NCBI GenBank assembly: GCA_003217735.2
Contig: CP031585.1
Coordinates: 5,101,501-5,165,500 of the forward strand
Reading direction: 5' to 3'
Length of the DNA: 64,000 bases
From: Marinibacterium anthonyi
Lineage (GTDB): Bacteria; Pseudomonadota; Alphaproteobacteria; Rhodobacterales; Rhodobacteraceae
Below the pieces are notes generated by a model. The model ran no database searches, had not been told where the DNA came from, and saw only the letters and a list, made by a program, of their open reading frames with translations. This document shows, piece by piece, positions 34,591 to 43,745 of the stretch. Made by a program: the position numbers and the translations under genes. Position 1 is the first letter of the stretch. The number at the start of each line of letters is the position of its first letter.

Positions 34591-37050
34591 ATGGAAGAAA
34601 ATCTTAGAGAAATATACAAGAGACTTGCTAAGTCCGATGCCAATGAAGCTCAGACGCGCCACGAGATTATTGACACAATCTTACATGGCATCCTTGCCTG
34701 GCCCCGAGCCCTGACGAAGGTTGAGGAGTACATTGCCCCTGGCTTTTCAGATTATGTCCTTACCAAGCCAAACGGCGACTTTCTTTTCTTTGTAGAGGCC
34801 AAGAAAGCCGACAAGAATTTTACGCTGCCGTTCCCTCATAAGTCAGGGGAAACACACTGCTATATGCCAATCAAAACACTTCTCACGAATGAGTCGATTT
34901 CATCTGCAATGAAGCAAGTTCGTGAGTACTGCATGGATACAGGCTGCGAGTATGGAGCTGTAACAAACGGCAGTGAATGGATTTGCTTTAAGTGCTTCGA
35001 GAAGGGTAAGCGATGGGATCAACTAAAAGCCCTTGTTGTCCGTGGGCCAGAGTTTTTCATTGATGATGAGATCAAAGCGAAAAATACATTCTCGTACATC
35101 GCAATAACTGAACACTCGTCTCTCTCGGCGAACCTAGCGAGCGCACCACCCAAAGACCGGCAAGTGTACATCGCCAAGGATAGAATTGCGGCACACTCGC
35201 ATCCCATTACATCCAATCGACTTGCGACAGCATTGCGTCCTATTGCCAACAAAAATTTCGGCGTCATCAATGATGATCAAATAGAGCTGATGGATCGATG
35301 CTATGTGGCAGATCGTGGCTTTACACAAGTCTTGGCCGGCATGCGATCAATCATCAAGGATTCTCTCACGCCATACTTTGAAGGATACGGCGTTGAGCAA
35401 CTAGAAGACACGGGCAAAGGTGGAGCAATTGGAGGTCGACTCACAAAGAATATTAAGAATTCAAGGGGCGGAGAGGTTTTAATCCTGTTTGGCGGCAAAG
35501 GCGCAGGGAAATCGACGTTTATCCGTCGCCTTCTTCGGCACACCCCACCGAAATGGCTGAAAGACAACTCGGTTGCGGCTGTTGTCGACCTTTTGGATGT
35601 GCCAGAGGACAAGAGTAAGGTTTATTCTGAGATATGGCGTCGTTTGGTTGCAGACTTAGATACTGAAAATATTCTAAACTCCTCTCGCGATATACTTCTC
35701 AAGGAACTTTTTCAGGACCGCTTTTCGATCGCCTCAAAGCAGGAATTGTCAGGTCTACCTAAGGCGGGTGAGCGGTACAACGATCGCCTAAATGGCCTGG
35801 TATCGGAATGGAGGCGTGACCATGAATATTGCGCGAAGCGTCTTTCACTAAGGTGTACCGCAGGTGGAAAGGGTGTGATTGTCGTTATAGACAACACGGA
35901 CCAGTACGGTGGGGAGATTCAAGATTTCTGCTTTACCACCGCGCAAGAAATAGCTCGCAGCCTTTCGTGCGTGACCATCATTTCGATGCGTGAGGAGCGC
36001 TTTCATAACTCAAAGATTCACGGCGTTCTTGACGCATTCCAGAACTCAGGATTCCATCTAAGCTCTCCAAAGCCTTCAACAGTCTTTCTCAAACGCCTCG
36101 AGTACACTATCGAAATTTTGAGAAACCCTGACCGTAGAGGTGAATTAACTTATATCACTGACCCCGCCTTGATTACAGATTGCTGCACCTATCTCAGCAT
36201 TGTGGCGGAAGGCATTAGAAACGCAAACTCTCCACTAAACAATTTCCTTACAGCTTGCGGTCATGGTGATATCCGCCTCACTCTTGATCTGTTCCGATCT
36301 TTCCTTCTGTCTGGCTACACCAATGTTCAGGAAATGCTAGATGCTGGGCGTTGGGTCTTCCAAATACATCAAGTAATCAAGCCCGTCATGGTACCGACAA
36401 GGTACTTCTATGATGAACAACTGAGCGACATTCCGAACATATTCCAGGCGAGAGATAGCCGTCTGTCCTCACACTTTACAAGTCTTAGAATACTGCGCCG
36501 CCTGTCAAAGAATATCGGAGCCGGATCCACTGAGTTTGTCGCGATGGCCGAGCTTCGCTCATACTTCTCCGAAAAATTCAGAATGGTCTCTGACTTTAAT
36601 CTCAGCTTGGACATTCTCTTGCGACATGGATTTGTCGAAGCGAACAATAGGCTTGATTACTTTGATGAGAGCGTAGATCGTGTCAGGGTGACAAACTACG
36701 GAATCTACATGCTTTCGGACCTGGCATTCACTTTCACATATCTTGATCTCGTCTGCATCGATGTCAATTATTTTGATGAAGAGGCGTGCAACAGCGTAAC
36801 AGGTTTGGCGAACGAAGAGTATAGGCTCTTTTCCGAAAGAAAGCGAACGGAAAGAGTTCATGTTCGACTGAAAAGAGCTGAAGCATTTTTGAAATACCTC
36901 CAGAAAGAGGAGCAGCGAGAGATAGAGATCTTTGATCTCAACATTCCCAACGGCGAAAGCTTCGGGGAAAAACTTTCTGCCTCATTCGAGGCGGAAAAGC
37001 GCCGCGTATTAGCTAGCGCCGAGAAGCAGAGATACAATCGACGAAACTGA
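34591..37050 (+). CDS. PD-(D/E)XK-like nuclease fused to P-loop NTPase, candidate single-gene defence protein
   Basis: An 819-residue protein not matching a named gene. Residues ~10-150: a domain like the N terminus of type I restriction HsdR, with Asp54 (GFSDYVL), Glu69-x-Lys71 (FFVEAKK), i.e. a PD-(D/E)XK core. Residues ~295-560: P-loop NTPase with Walker A GGKGAGKS (301-308), Walker B ending VVIDNTD (Asp434) and an Arg in ISMREER. The C-terminal third is helical and may contain winged-helix sensor elements. ATG 34591 has GGTGGG close upstream; TTG 34480 or 34507 could extend it in frame by 28-37 residues that also look coding-like. The gene is visibly AT-richer than its surroundings, with AAA/TTA/ATA codons, implying separate acquisition. 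Monocistronic. Confidence 0.75.
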   Translation: MEENLREIYKRLAKSDANEAQTRHEIIDTILHGILAWPRALTKVEEYIAPGFSDYVLTKPNGDFLFFVEAKKADKNFTLPFPHKSGETHCYMPIKTLLTNESISSAMKQVREYCMDTGCEYGAVTNGSEWICFKCFEKGKRWDQLKALVVRGPEFFIDDEIKAKNTFSYIAITEHSSLSANLASAPPKDRQVYIAKDRIAAHSHPITSNRLATALRPIANKNFGVINDDQIELMDRCYVADRGFTQVLAGMRSIIKDSLTPYFEGYGVEQLEDTGKGGAIGGRLTKNIKNSRGGEVLILFGGKGAGKSTFIRRLLRHTPPKWLKDNSVAAVVDLLDVPEDKSKVYSEIWRRLVADLDTENILNSSRDILLKELFQDRFSIASKQELSGLPKAGERYNDRLNGLVSEWRRDHEYCAKRLSLRCTAGGKGVIVVIDNTDQYGGEIQDFCFTTAQEIARSLSCVTIISMREERFHNSKIHGVLDAFQNSGFHLSSPKPSTVFLKRLEYTIEILRNPDRRGELTYITDPALITDCCTYLSIVAEGIRNANSPLNNFLTACGHGDIRLTLDLFRSFLLSGYTNVQEMLDAGRWVFQIHQVIKPVMVPTRYFYDEQLSDIPNIFQARDSRLSSHFTSLRILRRLSKNIGAGSTEFVAMAELRSYFSEKFRMVSDFNLSLDILLRHGFVEANNRLDYFDESVDRVRVTNYGIYMLSDLAFTFTYLDLVCIDVNYFDEEACNSVTGLANEEYRLFSERKRTERVHVRLKRAEAFLKYLQKEEQREIEIFDLNIPNGESFGEKLSASFEAEKRRVLASAEKQRYNRRN

Positions 37051-37414
37051 AGTTAGACTCATTACCGCTTATTGGCGAGCCGAGATGTGTTTCTCGACCA
37101 GATCGGTCCGCGGTCTGCAGTTGCCGCGATGTTATCGCTCATGTGTGAAGGTTTCGGATGCCCCGTCCCTTCTGAGGTGTCGGGCAAACCTGGCATTGCA
37201 ATGTCCGATTCCTGCGCGCCGCCGCCGCTCGTGAACTGCGCAGCGAATGTCGGCTCCCCGCCCTTCGAGTGGTACGTGCCGTCATTCTGCGGCTCGCTTG
37301 AGTGACCGCATACGGCTGACAGTGAGCGTAGGCCATACCAGGAACAAGGTGCGTTTGAAGCCGTGCAAGTCCACCTCATCGGCGAGGCCGCCCTACAAGC
37401 GTGTCTTCTAGAAC
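37051..37414. other. Gap without a supported gene
   Basis: 364 bases between the NTPase stop and the stop of the XRE gene (convergent). Open frames on both strands are short and compositionally odd (Pro/Cys/Ser-rich). No strong terminator hairpin or RNA gene was recognised. Confidence 0.4.
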
Positions 37415-38050
37415 TCACCGCGGCCACGAGCGCCCTTCCAACCCCTCATCGACGTGCTTCTGCCAAGCCTCCTCATCCCGCTTGTATTGCTCGTACTGAT
37501 CTTCCCCGTATGCCTCGGCGTCAGGCGGCGCGGGGATGTTCTCCGGATGGAACTTGTACACCATCTCGCTCGCAACCATGTCATCGACCAGACGCTTGTC
37601 GATCGTGAGCCCGCGCTCCTGCGCATAGCCGATCGTTTCATTGATGATCTTCTCCTGCCTAGAAAGGGGTATCCCCTTGTAGTCGGTCAGGAGAACGCGA
37701 AGCATCCAGATCGTCGTGGAAACGACCCGCTCGTACCCCTCGCTTGACGGGCGGCCCGTCAGGATCTCGTTCAGATCAACCCCGGTGTACATGTTGAGGC
37801 GGACGAGCGCCTCGGTCGGGATCGATCGCTTCCCGCTTTCATAGGCGTAGTAGCTCCGTGGCGTGATATCCATCATCTCCGCCATCTCGGTCTTGGTGAA
37901 GCCGCGCTTCTTCCTGAAGCGTTCGAGGTTGGCGTGGGGCTCCACCGCGAGCGCGGCCGCCAGGGCCTCCTCCTGGCTTCGGGCTTCCTCCTCTTCCTCG
38001 AAACCACGGGTATACTCGTCCGGGTCGACCGGGCTGAATTTGAACGCCAT
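37415..38050 (-). CDS. XRE-family transcriptional regulator of the element
   Basis: A 211-residue protein. An acidic N-terminal arm (GFEEEEEARSQEEALAAALA) precedes a helix-turn-helix FTKTEMAEMMDITPRSYYAYE (from residue ~52), followed by a helical region ending with an acidic tail. It diverges from two small genes and the integrase, separated by 122 bases. That position suggests a repressor controlling integration/excision genes, like phage immunity repressors. Start ATG has GAGG eight bases upstream. Confidence 0.75.
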   Translation of the reverse strand: MAFKFSPVDPDEYTRGFEEEEEARSQEEALAAALAVEPHANLERFRKKRGFTKTEMAEMMDITPRSYYAYESGKRSIPTEALVRLNMYTGVDLNEILTGRPSSEGYERVVSTTIWMLRVLLTDYKGIPLSRQEKIINETIGYAQERGLTIDKRLVDDMVASEMVYKFHPENIPAPPDAEAYGEDQYEQYKRDEEAWQKHVDEGLEGRSWPR

Positions 38051-38172
38051 TGTCACGGCCTCGCAGGATAGGAACAATCGTTCCGGCAATTGTGCTCGAA
38101 AAAAGAAAGCCTGTGAAGCCGTGCATTTGGCTGGTAGCATCAGCCCGACAGCGTTTGAAACCGGAGGCACCG

Positions 38173-38382
38173 ATGTCGGAACTCTTGATGGAAGGGAAAA
38201 CCCCGGAGAACTGGGCGAAGCAGTTGCTCGAGCACGGTGTGCGGGTGTCGCCGCGCCTCATCCGCACGAGGGCGCGTGAGACCGGCAACTACTACCAGCT
38301 TGGCAACCTGATGCTCCTGTCTCCGGAGCAGATCGAGGCACTGCTGATGCCGGGGCGGTCCCAGGCTGACCAGAGAGCCTGA
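38173..38382 (+). CDS. Small DNA-binding-like protein, possible excisionase
   Basis: A 69-residue protein: TPENWAKQLLEHGVRVSPRLIRTRARETG followed by NLMLLSPEQIEALL. The layout, with helices, a basic segment and a final helix, resembles the winged-helix MerR/excisionase-type small proteins that direct integrase toward excision. CGGAGG precedes the ATG. It sits second upstream of the integrase, divergent from the XRE repressor. Excisionase identity is inference. Confidence 0.6.
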   Translation: MSELLMEGKTPENWAKQLLEHGVRVSPRLIRTRARETGNYYQLGNLMLLSPEQIEALLMPGRSQADQRA

Positions 38383-38392
38383 GGAGGCGAAG

Positions 38393-38566
38393 ATGGCGGC
38401 AGAGAAGGCACGCATCACGCAATCCGAGCTGACCCGATACCTGAAGGCGTATCGGGATGCCGGCATCCCCATCGGGCGTTCAGAGATCAGCCGTGATGGC
38501 ACGGTCGTCATCTACACGGCCACGCCGAAGGCGCAGGAGGAGGACAACCCGTGGGATCAGGCCTGA
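38393..38566 (+). CDS. 57-residue protein overlapping the integrase start
   Basis: A short basic/acidic protein (ITQSELTRYLKAYRDAGI... ending EEDNPWDQA). GAGGAGG lies six bases before the ATG. Its last 16 bases overlap the GTG start of the integrase, so it is translationally coupled. Similar small proteins precede integrases in related alphaproteobacterial elements. Function unknown; possibly an accessory DNA-binding factor. Confidence 0.55.
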   Translation: MAAEKARITQSELTRYLKAYRDAGIPIGRSEISRDGTVVIYTATPKAQEEDNPWDQA

Positions 38567-39678
38567 AACGGAGCCGCCAGTATCCCGGCGCGACGTCCTA
38601 TTTCGACCGCCACGGCAAGCTCCGCTGGCGCTTTCGCAAGGGCGGCTTCTCGGCCGAGCTTGGATCGGATTACGGCTCAGAGGATTTCATCCGGCGATAC
38701 GAGGCCGCGCTGGAAGGACACCGGACGCGCGGCGGCATCGGCGCGGGTCGTGCGAAACCCGGCAGTGTCGGTCTGCTCGTCTCGAAATGGTACCGGTCGC
38801 AGGACTTCCTGGCGCTCGAGGCATCGACGCAGCGCGTTTACCGCGGTGTGGTCGAGAGCTTTCGCCAGCAGCACGGCGACAAGCCCGTGCACCTGATGCA
38901 GCTCCGTCATGTGCAGGACCTTCTGGCTGCCAAGGCGGACACGCCTTCAGCGGCCAACAACCTGCGCAAGAGGCTCATCCAGCTTCTGGACTACGCGATC
39001 GCGCTGGAATGGCGGACCGACAACCCGGCACGCGCCACGAAGCCCTACAAGGTCGCCACGGAGGGCTTTCACACCTGGTCCGAGGCGGAGATCGCAAAAT
39101 TCATCCAGACGCATCCTGAGGGCACTGAGGCGCACAGGGTGATGACGCTGATGGCCTACACCGGGGCGGCCCGCGTGGATGCGGTGCAGCTTGGCCCCTG
39201 GAACATCAAGGATGGGCGGTTTCAGTACCGTCGCCAAAAAACGAAGAAGACCAACGGGCGTCTGATCTCGATTCCCGTACATCCGGACCTGGCAGCGGTC
39301 CTCGCCAAGCTGCCGACCGACCGGCCCTACATCTCCACGAAGCGCGGTACGGCGCGTACAGCGGCCGGACTGGGCAATCTCATGCAGCGCTGGACCCGGG
39401 AGGCGGATTTGCCCGCCTGCTCCTCTCACGGCCTGCGGAAGGCCTGTGCGCGGCGACTCGCAGAGGCAGGAGCGACCACGAACCAGATCGCGTCGGTGAC
39501 GGGCCACAAGACCCTGGCGCTTGTGCAGCACTACACGGCTGCGGCAGAACGCGAAGGATTGGCTGATTCAGCTTTCGAGAAGCTGCTCGCACGTCCGAAT
39601 GGAGAACAAAATCTGGCGAACCTTCCTGATTGGTTCGCCAATATCGACACCAAGTCCCTTAAAGGAAAGGAAAACTGA
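38551..39678 (+). CDS. Tyrosine site-specific integrase
   Basis: A 375-residue phage-type integrase. Catalytic residues are visible: Arg208 (YTGAARVDAV), His293 and Arg296 (HGLRKACARR), His319 (TGHKTLA) and nucleophile Tyr328 (QHYTAAAER). The N-terminal half contains a SAM-like core-binding domain (FLALEASTQRVYRGVVESFR) preceded by an arm-binding-like segment. GTG start inside the previous gene. It ends three bases from the right att repeat beside tRNA-Lys, the normal position for an integrase that uses the tRNA 3' end. Two TGGCGAACC sites lie inside its last codons. Confidence 0.93.
   Translation: MGSGLKRSRQYPGATSYFDRHGKLRWRFRKGGFSAELGSDYGSEDFIRRYEAALEGHRTRGGIGAGRAKPGSVGLLVSKWYRSQDFLALEASTQRVYRGVVESFRQQHGDKPVHLMQLRHVQDLLAAKADTPSAANNLRKRLIQLLDYAIALEWRTDNPARATKPYKVATEGFHTWSEAEIAKFIQTHPEGTEAHRVMTLMAYTGAARVDAVQLGPWNIKDGRFQYRRQKTKKTNGRLISIPVHPDLAAVLAKLPTDRPYISTKRGTARTAAGLGNLMQRWTREADLPACSSHGLRKACARRLAEAGATTNQIASVTGHKTLALVQHYTAAAEREGLADSAFEKLLARPNGEQNLANLPDWFANIDTKSLKGKEN
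39614..39640. promoter_or_regulatory. Two TGGCGAACC sites near attR, inverted
   Basis: TGGCGAACC at 39614-39622 and its complement GGTTCGCCA at 39632-39640 are inverted relative to each other, 42-68 bases inside the right att repeat and within the 3' end of the integrase gene. The same nonamer occurs twice near attL. Confidence 0.55.
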
Positions 39679-39681
39679 TGT

Positions 39682-39702
39682 TCAGTGGTGAGCCGTGCAG
39701 GA
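39682..39702. repeat. Right attachment repeat (att core) at the tRNA 3' end
   Basis: Identical to 22542-22562. Seventeen of its bases are the 3' end of the intact tRNA-Lys gene on the minus strand, so integration restored the tRNA here. Confidence 0.9.
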
Positions 39703-39761
39703 TTCGAACCTGCGACCCACTGATTAAAAGTCAGTTGCTCTACCAACTGAGCTAACGGCCC
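39686..39761 (-). tRNA. tRNA-Lys (anticodon TTT)
   Basis: A 76-nucleotide cloverleaf on the minus strand. The acceptor stem is GGGCCGT/ACGGCTC with one G-T pair, the D-arm is TAGCTCAGTTGGTAGAGCA, the anticodon stem-loop is CTGACTTTTAATCAG with anticodon TTT, the T-arm contains GGTTCGAATCC and the 3' CCA is encoded. It serves as the integration site of the element on its 3' side. Confidence 0.96.
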
Positions 39762-39876
39762 ACTGTGGGGGGGTTCCTACTGGTGTGGTCAGACGGCGTC
39801 AAGAGCCTGATTGTGGACTTTTTCCCAGTTTCACGCCACGGTAAGTAAAACGAAAAATACGAGCAGTGGGGCAAGG

Positions 39877-41484
39877 ATGCGGCACAACCTGCAGCGCATG
39901 TGGGGTCTGGCCGTTCTGATGTCGTGGTTGGCTGGCGCCGCCATGGCCGGAACTCTGGACGAAAGCGATACGAAATTCTGTGACTGGCGATTCTCCGGCG
40001 CCGTCGAAGCGGGGGACCTCGAGGCCTTTGGCCAGGTCCCGCCGTCGGCCACCGGGGTGACTCTGTGCCTGGACAGCCGGGGCGGCGACCTGACCGAAGG
40101 GCTGGCGATCCTGCAGCATGTGCGCAGCCGCTACATCCGCACACGCGTGCTGCCCGGGCAGATCTGCAGCGGCGCCTGCGCGCTGATCTTCCTGGGCGGA
40201 TCCACCGTCGAAGGCGACGGCCTGCTGCGATTCCCCCAGCGCGAGATCTGGGCCGGCGCGCGGCTGGGCTTTTCCGGGGCGGCGCGGTCGGTGGACCGGA
40301 CACTGGACGTGGCCGAAGGGCTGTTTTCCATCAAGGTGGCCGAGGAACAGGGCGACCGGCTGATCGAGGATCACCTGTACCTGCAGATCCTGCGCCATCG
40401 CGGCGCGGATCCTTACGTGATCGACACGGTGGGCGATGCCTACATGTCGAACATCCCCGTCATGGGCGTCGCCGCGCCCGAAGCCTTTACGACGGCCAAC
40501 ATCGTCAACATCTGCGACGCGGTGTACCTGCGCTACCGGCTGCACGACGGCACCGCCGGCACGCTCGATTCGAATTTCCTGAGCACCGCGCACAGCATCG
40601 CCAACCTGCGCCACGCCCGGACCAAGCCGGTTCGCGCCGCCCTGCGGGAAACCGAAGGCGGCGCCGTGGTCCAGGGCTATGCCGGTCCCTACTGGGCCGG
40701 GTCGAAATACTGGCAGCGGGAATGTTACGTGACGATCCGCAAATCCGACGTCGCCGCCTACGAAGGCGAGAACGCGGCGCTGGGGATCACCGGCATCGCG
40801 GTGGAATTCCGCGACTACGGCGGGCAGGACCGCGACGTGACGACCTTTGACCCCGACAGCTGGCAGGCCGCCACGCGGCTGGTCGGCGCCTATGACGTGC
40901 CGCCGCTGCTGGCCTATCCGTTCCACGCGCGGCTCGACACGCTGCCCGCCGGACCGCGCGCCGCCGCGGCCCGCGCCGAAGGCGGACCCGCCCTGCCGCC
41001 CCCGGCCCCGGGATTCGCCCGATTCGACGGGATGGACCTGGCAGGGGGCGACCTGGGCCGGGAACGGGCGTCGACCGGGACCGAATGCATGTCGATCTGC
41101 CAGGACACCGCCGGGTGCGACGGCGCGACCTTCGACCGCTGGAACGGGATCTGCTTCCTCAAGGATATCTCGCGGTCGGCCCACACCCTGTCGCAGCAGC
41201 CCAAGTCCGATGTCTACGTGTCCGGCGCGCAGATCGACGGGATACTGCCGGCGCGCACCAAGCCGGTGATTCTGCGCCGCGCCGGCAAGGGGTTCTTCGA
41301 CCGGCCGGCGTTCTACTTCCAGGGCTCCAGCTTCGAGGATTGCGCCCGCCAATGCCTGGGCGAAGCCACCTGCCACGCGTTCAACTTCATCGAGGAAACC
41401 GGCGCCTGCCAGGTCTTTGACCGGCCCGGCGAATATTACGACCGGGCGGGGACCGAGGCGGGGCTGAAGATGCAGCCGCTTTGA
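39877..41484 (+). CDS. Secreted ClpP/crotonase-fold protein with two C-terminal PAN/Apple domains
   Basis: A 535-residue exported protein. Signal peptide: [13 protein letters not shown] with cleavage near residue 25. The N-terminal part resembles periplasmic ClpP-like (COG3904-type) proteins: [18 protein letters not shown] followed by [15 protein letters not shown], where the Ser in CSGAC is at the nucleophile position. The C-terminal part has two PAN/Apple-like modules with paired cysteines, one around [17 protein letters not shown]...CFLKD (about 405-430) and one around [16 protein letters not shown]...CQVFD (about 490-515). PAN domains bind carbohydrate or protein. GGGG and AAGG precede the ATG. 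Activity is unproven; it might be a surface protease or adhesin. Confidence 0.7.
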   Translation: MRHNLQRMWGLAVLMSWLAGAAMAGTLDESDTKFCDWRFSGAVEAGDLEAFGQVPPSATGVTLCLDSRGGDLTEGLAILQHVRSRYIRTRVLPGQICSGACALIFLGGSTVEGDGLLRFPQREIWAGARLGFSGAARSVDRTLDVAEGLFSIKVAEEQGDRLIEDHLYLQILRHRGADPYVIDTVGDAYMSNIPVMGVAAPEAFTTANIVNICDAVYLRYRLHDGTAGTLDSNFLSTAHSIANLRHARTKPVRAALRETEGGAVVQGYAGPYWAGSKYWQRECYVTIRKSDVAAYEGENAALGITGIAVEFRDYGGQDRDVTTFDPDSWQAATRLVGAYDVPPLLAYPFHARLDTLPAGPRAAAARAEGGPALPPPAPGFARFDGMDLAGGDLGRERASTGTECMSICQDTAGCDGATFDRWNGICFLKDISRSAHTLSQQPKSDVYVSGAQIDGILPARTKPVILRRAGKGFFDRPAFYFQGSSFEDCARQCLGEATCHAFNFIEETGACQVFDRPGEYYDRAGTEAGLKMQPL

Positions 41485-41551
41485 CCCGACTGGCAGGGCT
41501 GGATTGAGGGGCCAGATTGCAGGGCTGGATTGCGGGACCAAGGATCGCTAT

Positions 41552-42388
41552 ATGCGCGCAATGCGTGACACCGGCAGTTGGACCTTCATGAAGATGCACG
41601 GGCTCGGCAACGATTTCGTTGTCGTGGATGGACGTGCGCGCGATGTGGTCATGACCCCTGCCCTGGCCGAGGCCCTGGCCGACCGGCATCGCGGCGTCGG
41701 GTTCGACCAGCTGGCGGTGATCTCGGGCGGCGGCAATGCCGATGCGCACCTGACGTTCTACAACGCCGACGGGTCCCTGTCGGCGGCCTGCGGCAACGCC
41801 ACCCGCTGCATCGCCCGCCATATCATGGACGAGACCGGCAAGGCGTCGCTGCGCCTGACCACCGATCGCGGCGTTCTGCTGGCCGAGGATGCGGGGAACG
41901 GCCTGACCTCTGTCAACATGGGCGCCCCGCAGCTGGCGTGGGACGAGATCCCGCTGGCGCGCGAGATGGACACACTGCACCTGCCCATCGACGGCGATCC
42001 GGTCGCCACCGGCATGGGCAACCCGCATTGCACCTTTTTCGTGGACGATGCCGAAGCCGTGGACCTGGCCACCTTCGGCCCGCCCCACGAACACCACCCG
42101 CTGTATCCGCAACGCACCAATGTGCAGGTCGCCCAGATCATCGGGCCCGACCGCATCCGCATGCGCGTGTGGGAACGCGGCACCGGGATCACCCTGGCCT
42201 CGGGTTCGTCCTCCTGCGCCACGGCCGTCGCAGCGGCGCGCAGAGCGCTCACCGGGCGCAAGGTGGACATCGTGCTGGACGGCGGCACCCTGGTCGTGGA
42301 CTGGCGCGACGATGGCGTCTGGATGACGGGCGCCACCGCGCATGTGTTCGACGGGGTGCTGACCCCGGCCTTCCTGGGGGCGCTATGA
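41552..42388 (+). CDS. dapF: Diaminopimelate epimerase
   Basis: A 278-residue epimerase converting LL- to meso-diaminopimelate for lysine and peptidoglycan synthesis. It has the paired catalytic cysteines: ACGNATRC (first Cys) and [10 protein letters not shown] (second Cys), plus the WERGTGIT segment. [12 protein letters not shown] near the N terminus is diagnostic. ATG 41552 has AAGGA upstream; ATG 41561 is also possible. The stop overlaps the start of mtaB (TATGA), so the two are coupled. A 14-base direct repeat lies just upstream (41493-41506 and 41519-41532). Confidence 0.93.
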   Translation: MRAMRDTGSWTFMKMHGLGNDFVVVDGRARDVVMTPALAEALADRHRGVGFDQLAVISGGGNADAHLTFYNADGSLSAACGNATRCIARHIMDETGKASLRLTTDRGVLLAEDAGNGLTSVNMGAPQLAWDEIPLAREMDTLHLPIDGDPVATGMGNPHCTFFVDDAEAVDLATFGPPHEHHPLYPQRTNVQVAQIIGPDRIRMRVWERGTGITLASGSSSCATAVAAARRALTGRKVDIVLDGGTLVVDWRDDGVWMTGATAHVFDGVLTPAFLGAL

Positions 42389-43641
42389 GCGTGCCGAAAT
42401 TCACCACGCTGGGCTGCCGGCTGAACGCCTATGAAACCGAAGCGATGAAGGCGCTGGCCGAAGAGGCGGGCGTCGGCAATGCCGTGGTGATCAACACCTG
42501 CGCCGTGACGTCCGAAGCCGTGCGCAAGGCCCGGCAGGAGATCCGCCGCCTGCGCCGGGAAAACCCCGATGCGCGGCTGATCGTGACCGGCTGCGCGGCC
42601 CAGACCGAACCGGAAACCTTTGCCGCGATGGCCGAGGTCGACGCCGTCATCGGCAATGCCGAAAAGATGGCGCCAGACACATGGCGCGGCATGGCCACCG
42701 ATTTCATCGGCGAGACGGAAAAGGTGCAGGTCGACGACATCATGTCGGTGACCGAAACCGCCGGCCACCTGATCGACGGGTTCGGCACCCGCGCGCGGGC
42801 CTATGTGCAGGTTCAGAACGGCTGCGATCACCGCTGCACCTTCTGCATCATCCCCTATGGGCGGGGCAATTCGCGGTCGGTCGCGGCGGGCGTCGTCGTC
42901 GACCAGATCAAGCGGCTGGTCCAGAAGGGCTATAACGAGGTCGTGCTGACCGGCGTCGACCTGACATCCTGGGGCGCCGACCTGCCGGGCGAACCCCGGC
43001 TGGGCGACCTGGTGATGCGGATCCTGCGGCTTGTGCCGGACCTGCCGCGTCTCAGGATCTCGTCCATCGATTCGATCGAGGCCGACGACAACCTGATGCT
43101 GGCCATCGCGTCGGAACCGCGCCTGATGCCGCATCTGCACCTGTCGCTGCAGCATGGCGACAACCTGATCCTCAAGCGGATGAAGCGCCGCCATTCCCGC
43201 GACGACGCCATCGCCTTTTGCGAAGAGGCCCGTCGCCTGCGGCCCGACATGACATTCGGCGCCGACATCATCGCCGGCTTCCCGACGGAAACGGACTCGC
43301 ATTTCGAGAACTCGCTGAAGCTGGTGACGGAATGCGATCTGACCTGGCTGCATGTCTTCCCCTATTCGCCGCGCCCCGGCACGCCCGCCGCGCGGATGCC
43401 GCAGGTGGACGGGCGCGCGATCAAGGCGCGCGCCGCACGGCTGCGCGCTGCCGGGTCGGCGCAGGTGGAAAAGCACCTGTCGGCGCAGGTCGGGCAGGCC
43501 CACGACATCCTGATGGAAGGCCCGACCCTGGGCCGCACCCGGCAATTCGCCGAGGTGGTCTTTGACGCGCCCCACGCCGCCGGGGACATGCTGACGACCC
43601 TGATCTCGGGGCATAGCGACGGCCGGCTCATCGCGGCCTGA
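42385..43641 (+). CDS. mtaB: tRNA t6A37 methylthiotransferase MtaB
   Basis: A 418-residue radical-SAM methylthiotransferase that adds methylthio to t6A37 of tRNA. The N-terminal domain has cluster-binding cysteines in [16 protein letters not shown] and VTGCAAQ. The radical-SAM CxxxCxxC is in [17 protein letters not shown]. Later motifs are GVDLTSWG and [11 protein letters not shown], and the C-terminal TRAM-like part is short. MtaB is preferred over MiaB by LGCRLNAYE and overall length. Coupled to dapF, an association common in this family of bacteria. Confidence 0.9.
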   Translation: MSVPKFTTLGCRLNAYETEAMKALAEEAGVGNAVVINTCAVTSEAVRKARQEIRRLRRENPDARLIVTGCAAQTEPETFAAMAEVDAVIGNAEKMAPDTWRGMATDFIGETEKVQVDDIMSVTETAGHLIDGFGTRARAYVQVQNGCDHRCTFCIIPYGRGNSRSVAAGVVVDQIKRLVQKGYNEVVLTGVDLTSWGADLPGEPRLGDLVMRILRLVPDLPRLRISSIDSIEADDNLMLAIASEPRLMPHLHLSLQHGDNLILKRMKRRHSRDDAIAFCEEARRLRPDMTFGADIIAGFPTETDSHFENSLKLVTECDLTWLHVFPYSPRPGTPAARMPQVDGRAIKARAARLRAAGSAQVEKHLSAQVGQAHDILMEGPTLGRTRQFAEVVFDAPHAAGDMLTTLISGHSDGRLIAA

Positions 43642-43745
43642 ATTCACCCATTTCGAAGTATTTTCGATTTTTTCCGTTTTTTTCGGTGATGTGACGCGCT
43701 TCACAGACCCGGAAGCGATCCCGCGCTTAACTGATCCCAGTTTTA

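Larger units (their letters stand above)
22542..39702. mobile_element. Integrative (probably mobilizable) element in tRNA-Lys, about 17.2 kb
   Basis: The region is bounded by identical 21-base direct repeats (22542-22562 and 39682-39702). The right copy contains the 3' end of an intact tRNA-Lys gene, and the left copy carries only that tRNA tail. A tyrosine integrase gene ends 3 bases from the right repeat. Inside are a replication-initiator-like gene, a Mob/Pre relaxase, small regulators, an IS3-family element and cargo resembling defence genes. No type IV secretion genes are present, so transfer would need a helper: this fits an integrative mobilizable element. Gene content and base composition differ from the flanking housekeeping genes. 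Confidence 0.88.

Noticed and set aside
41493-41532. 14-base direct repeat GCAGGGCTGGATTG twice upstream of dapF.
   Set aside because: Probably a local duplication; no symmetry or other copies suggest a binding site or mobile element.
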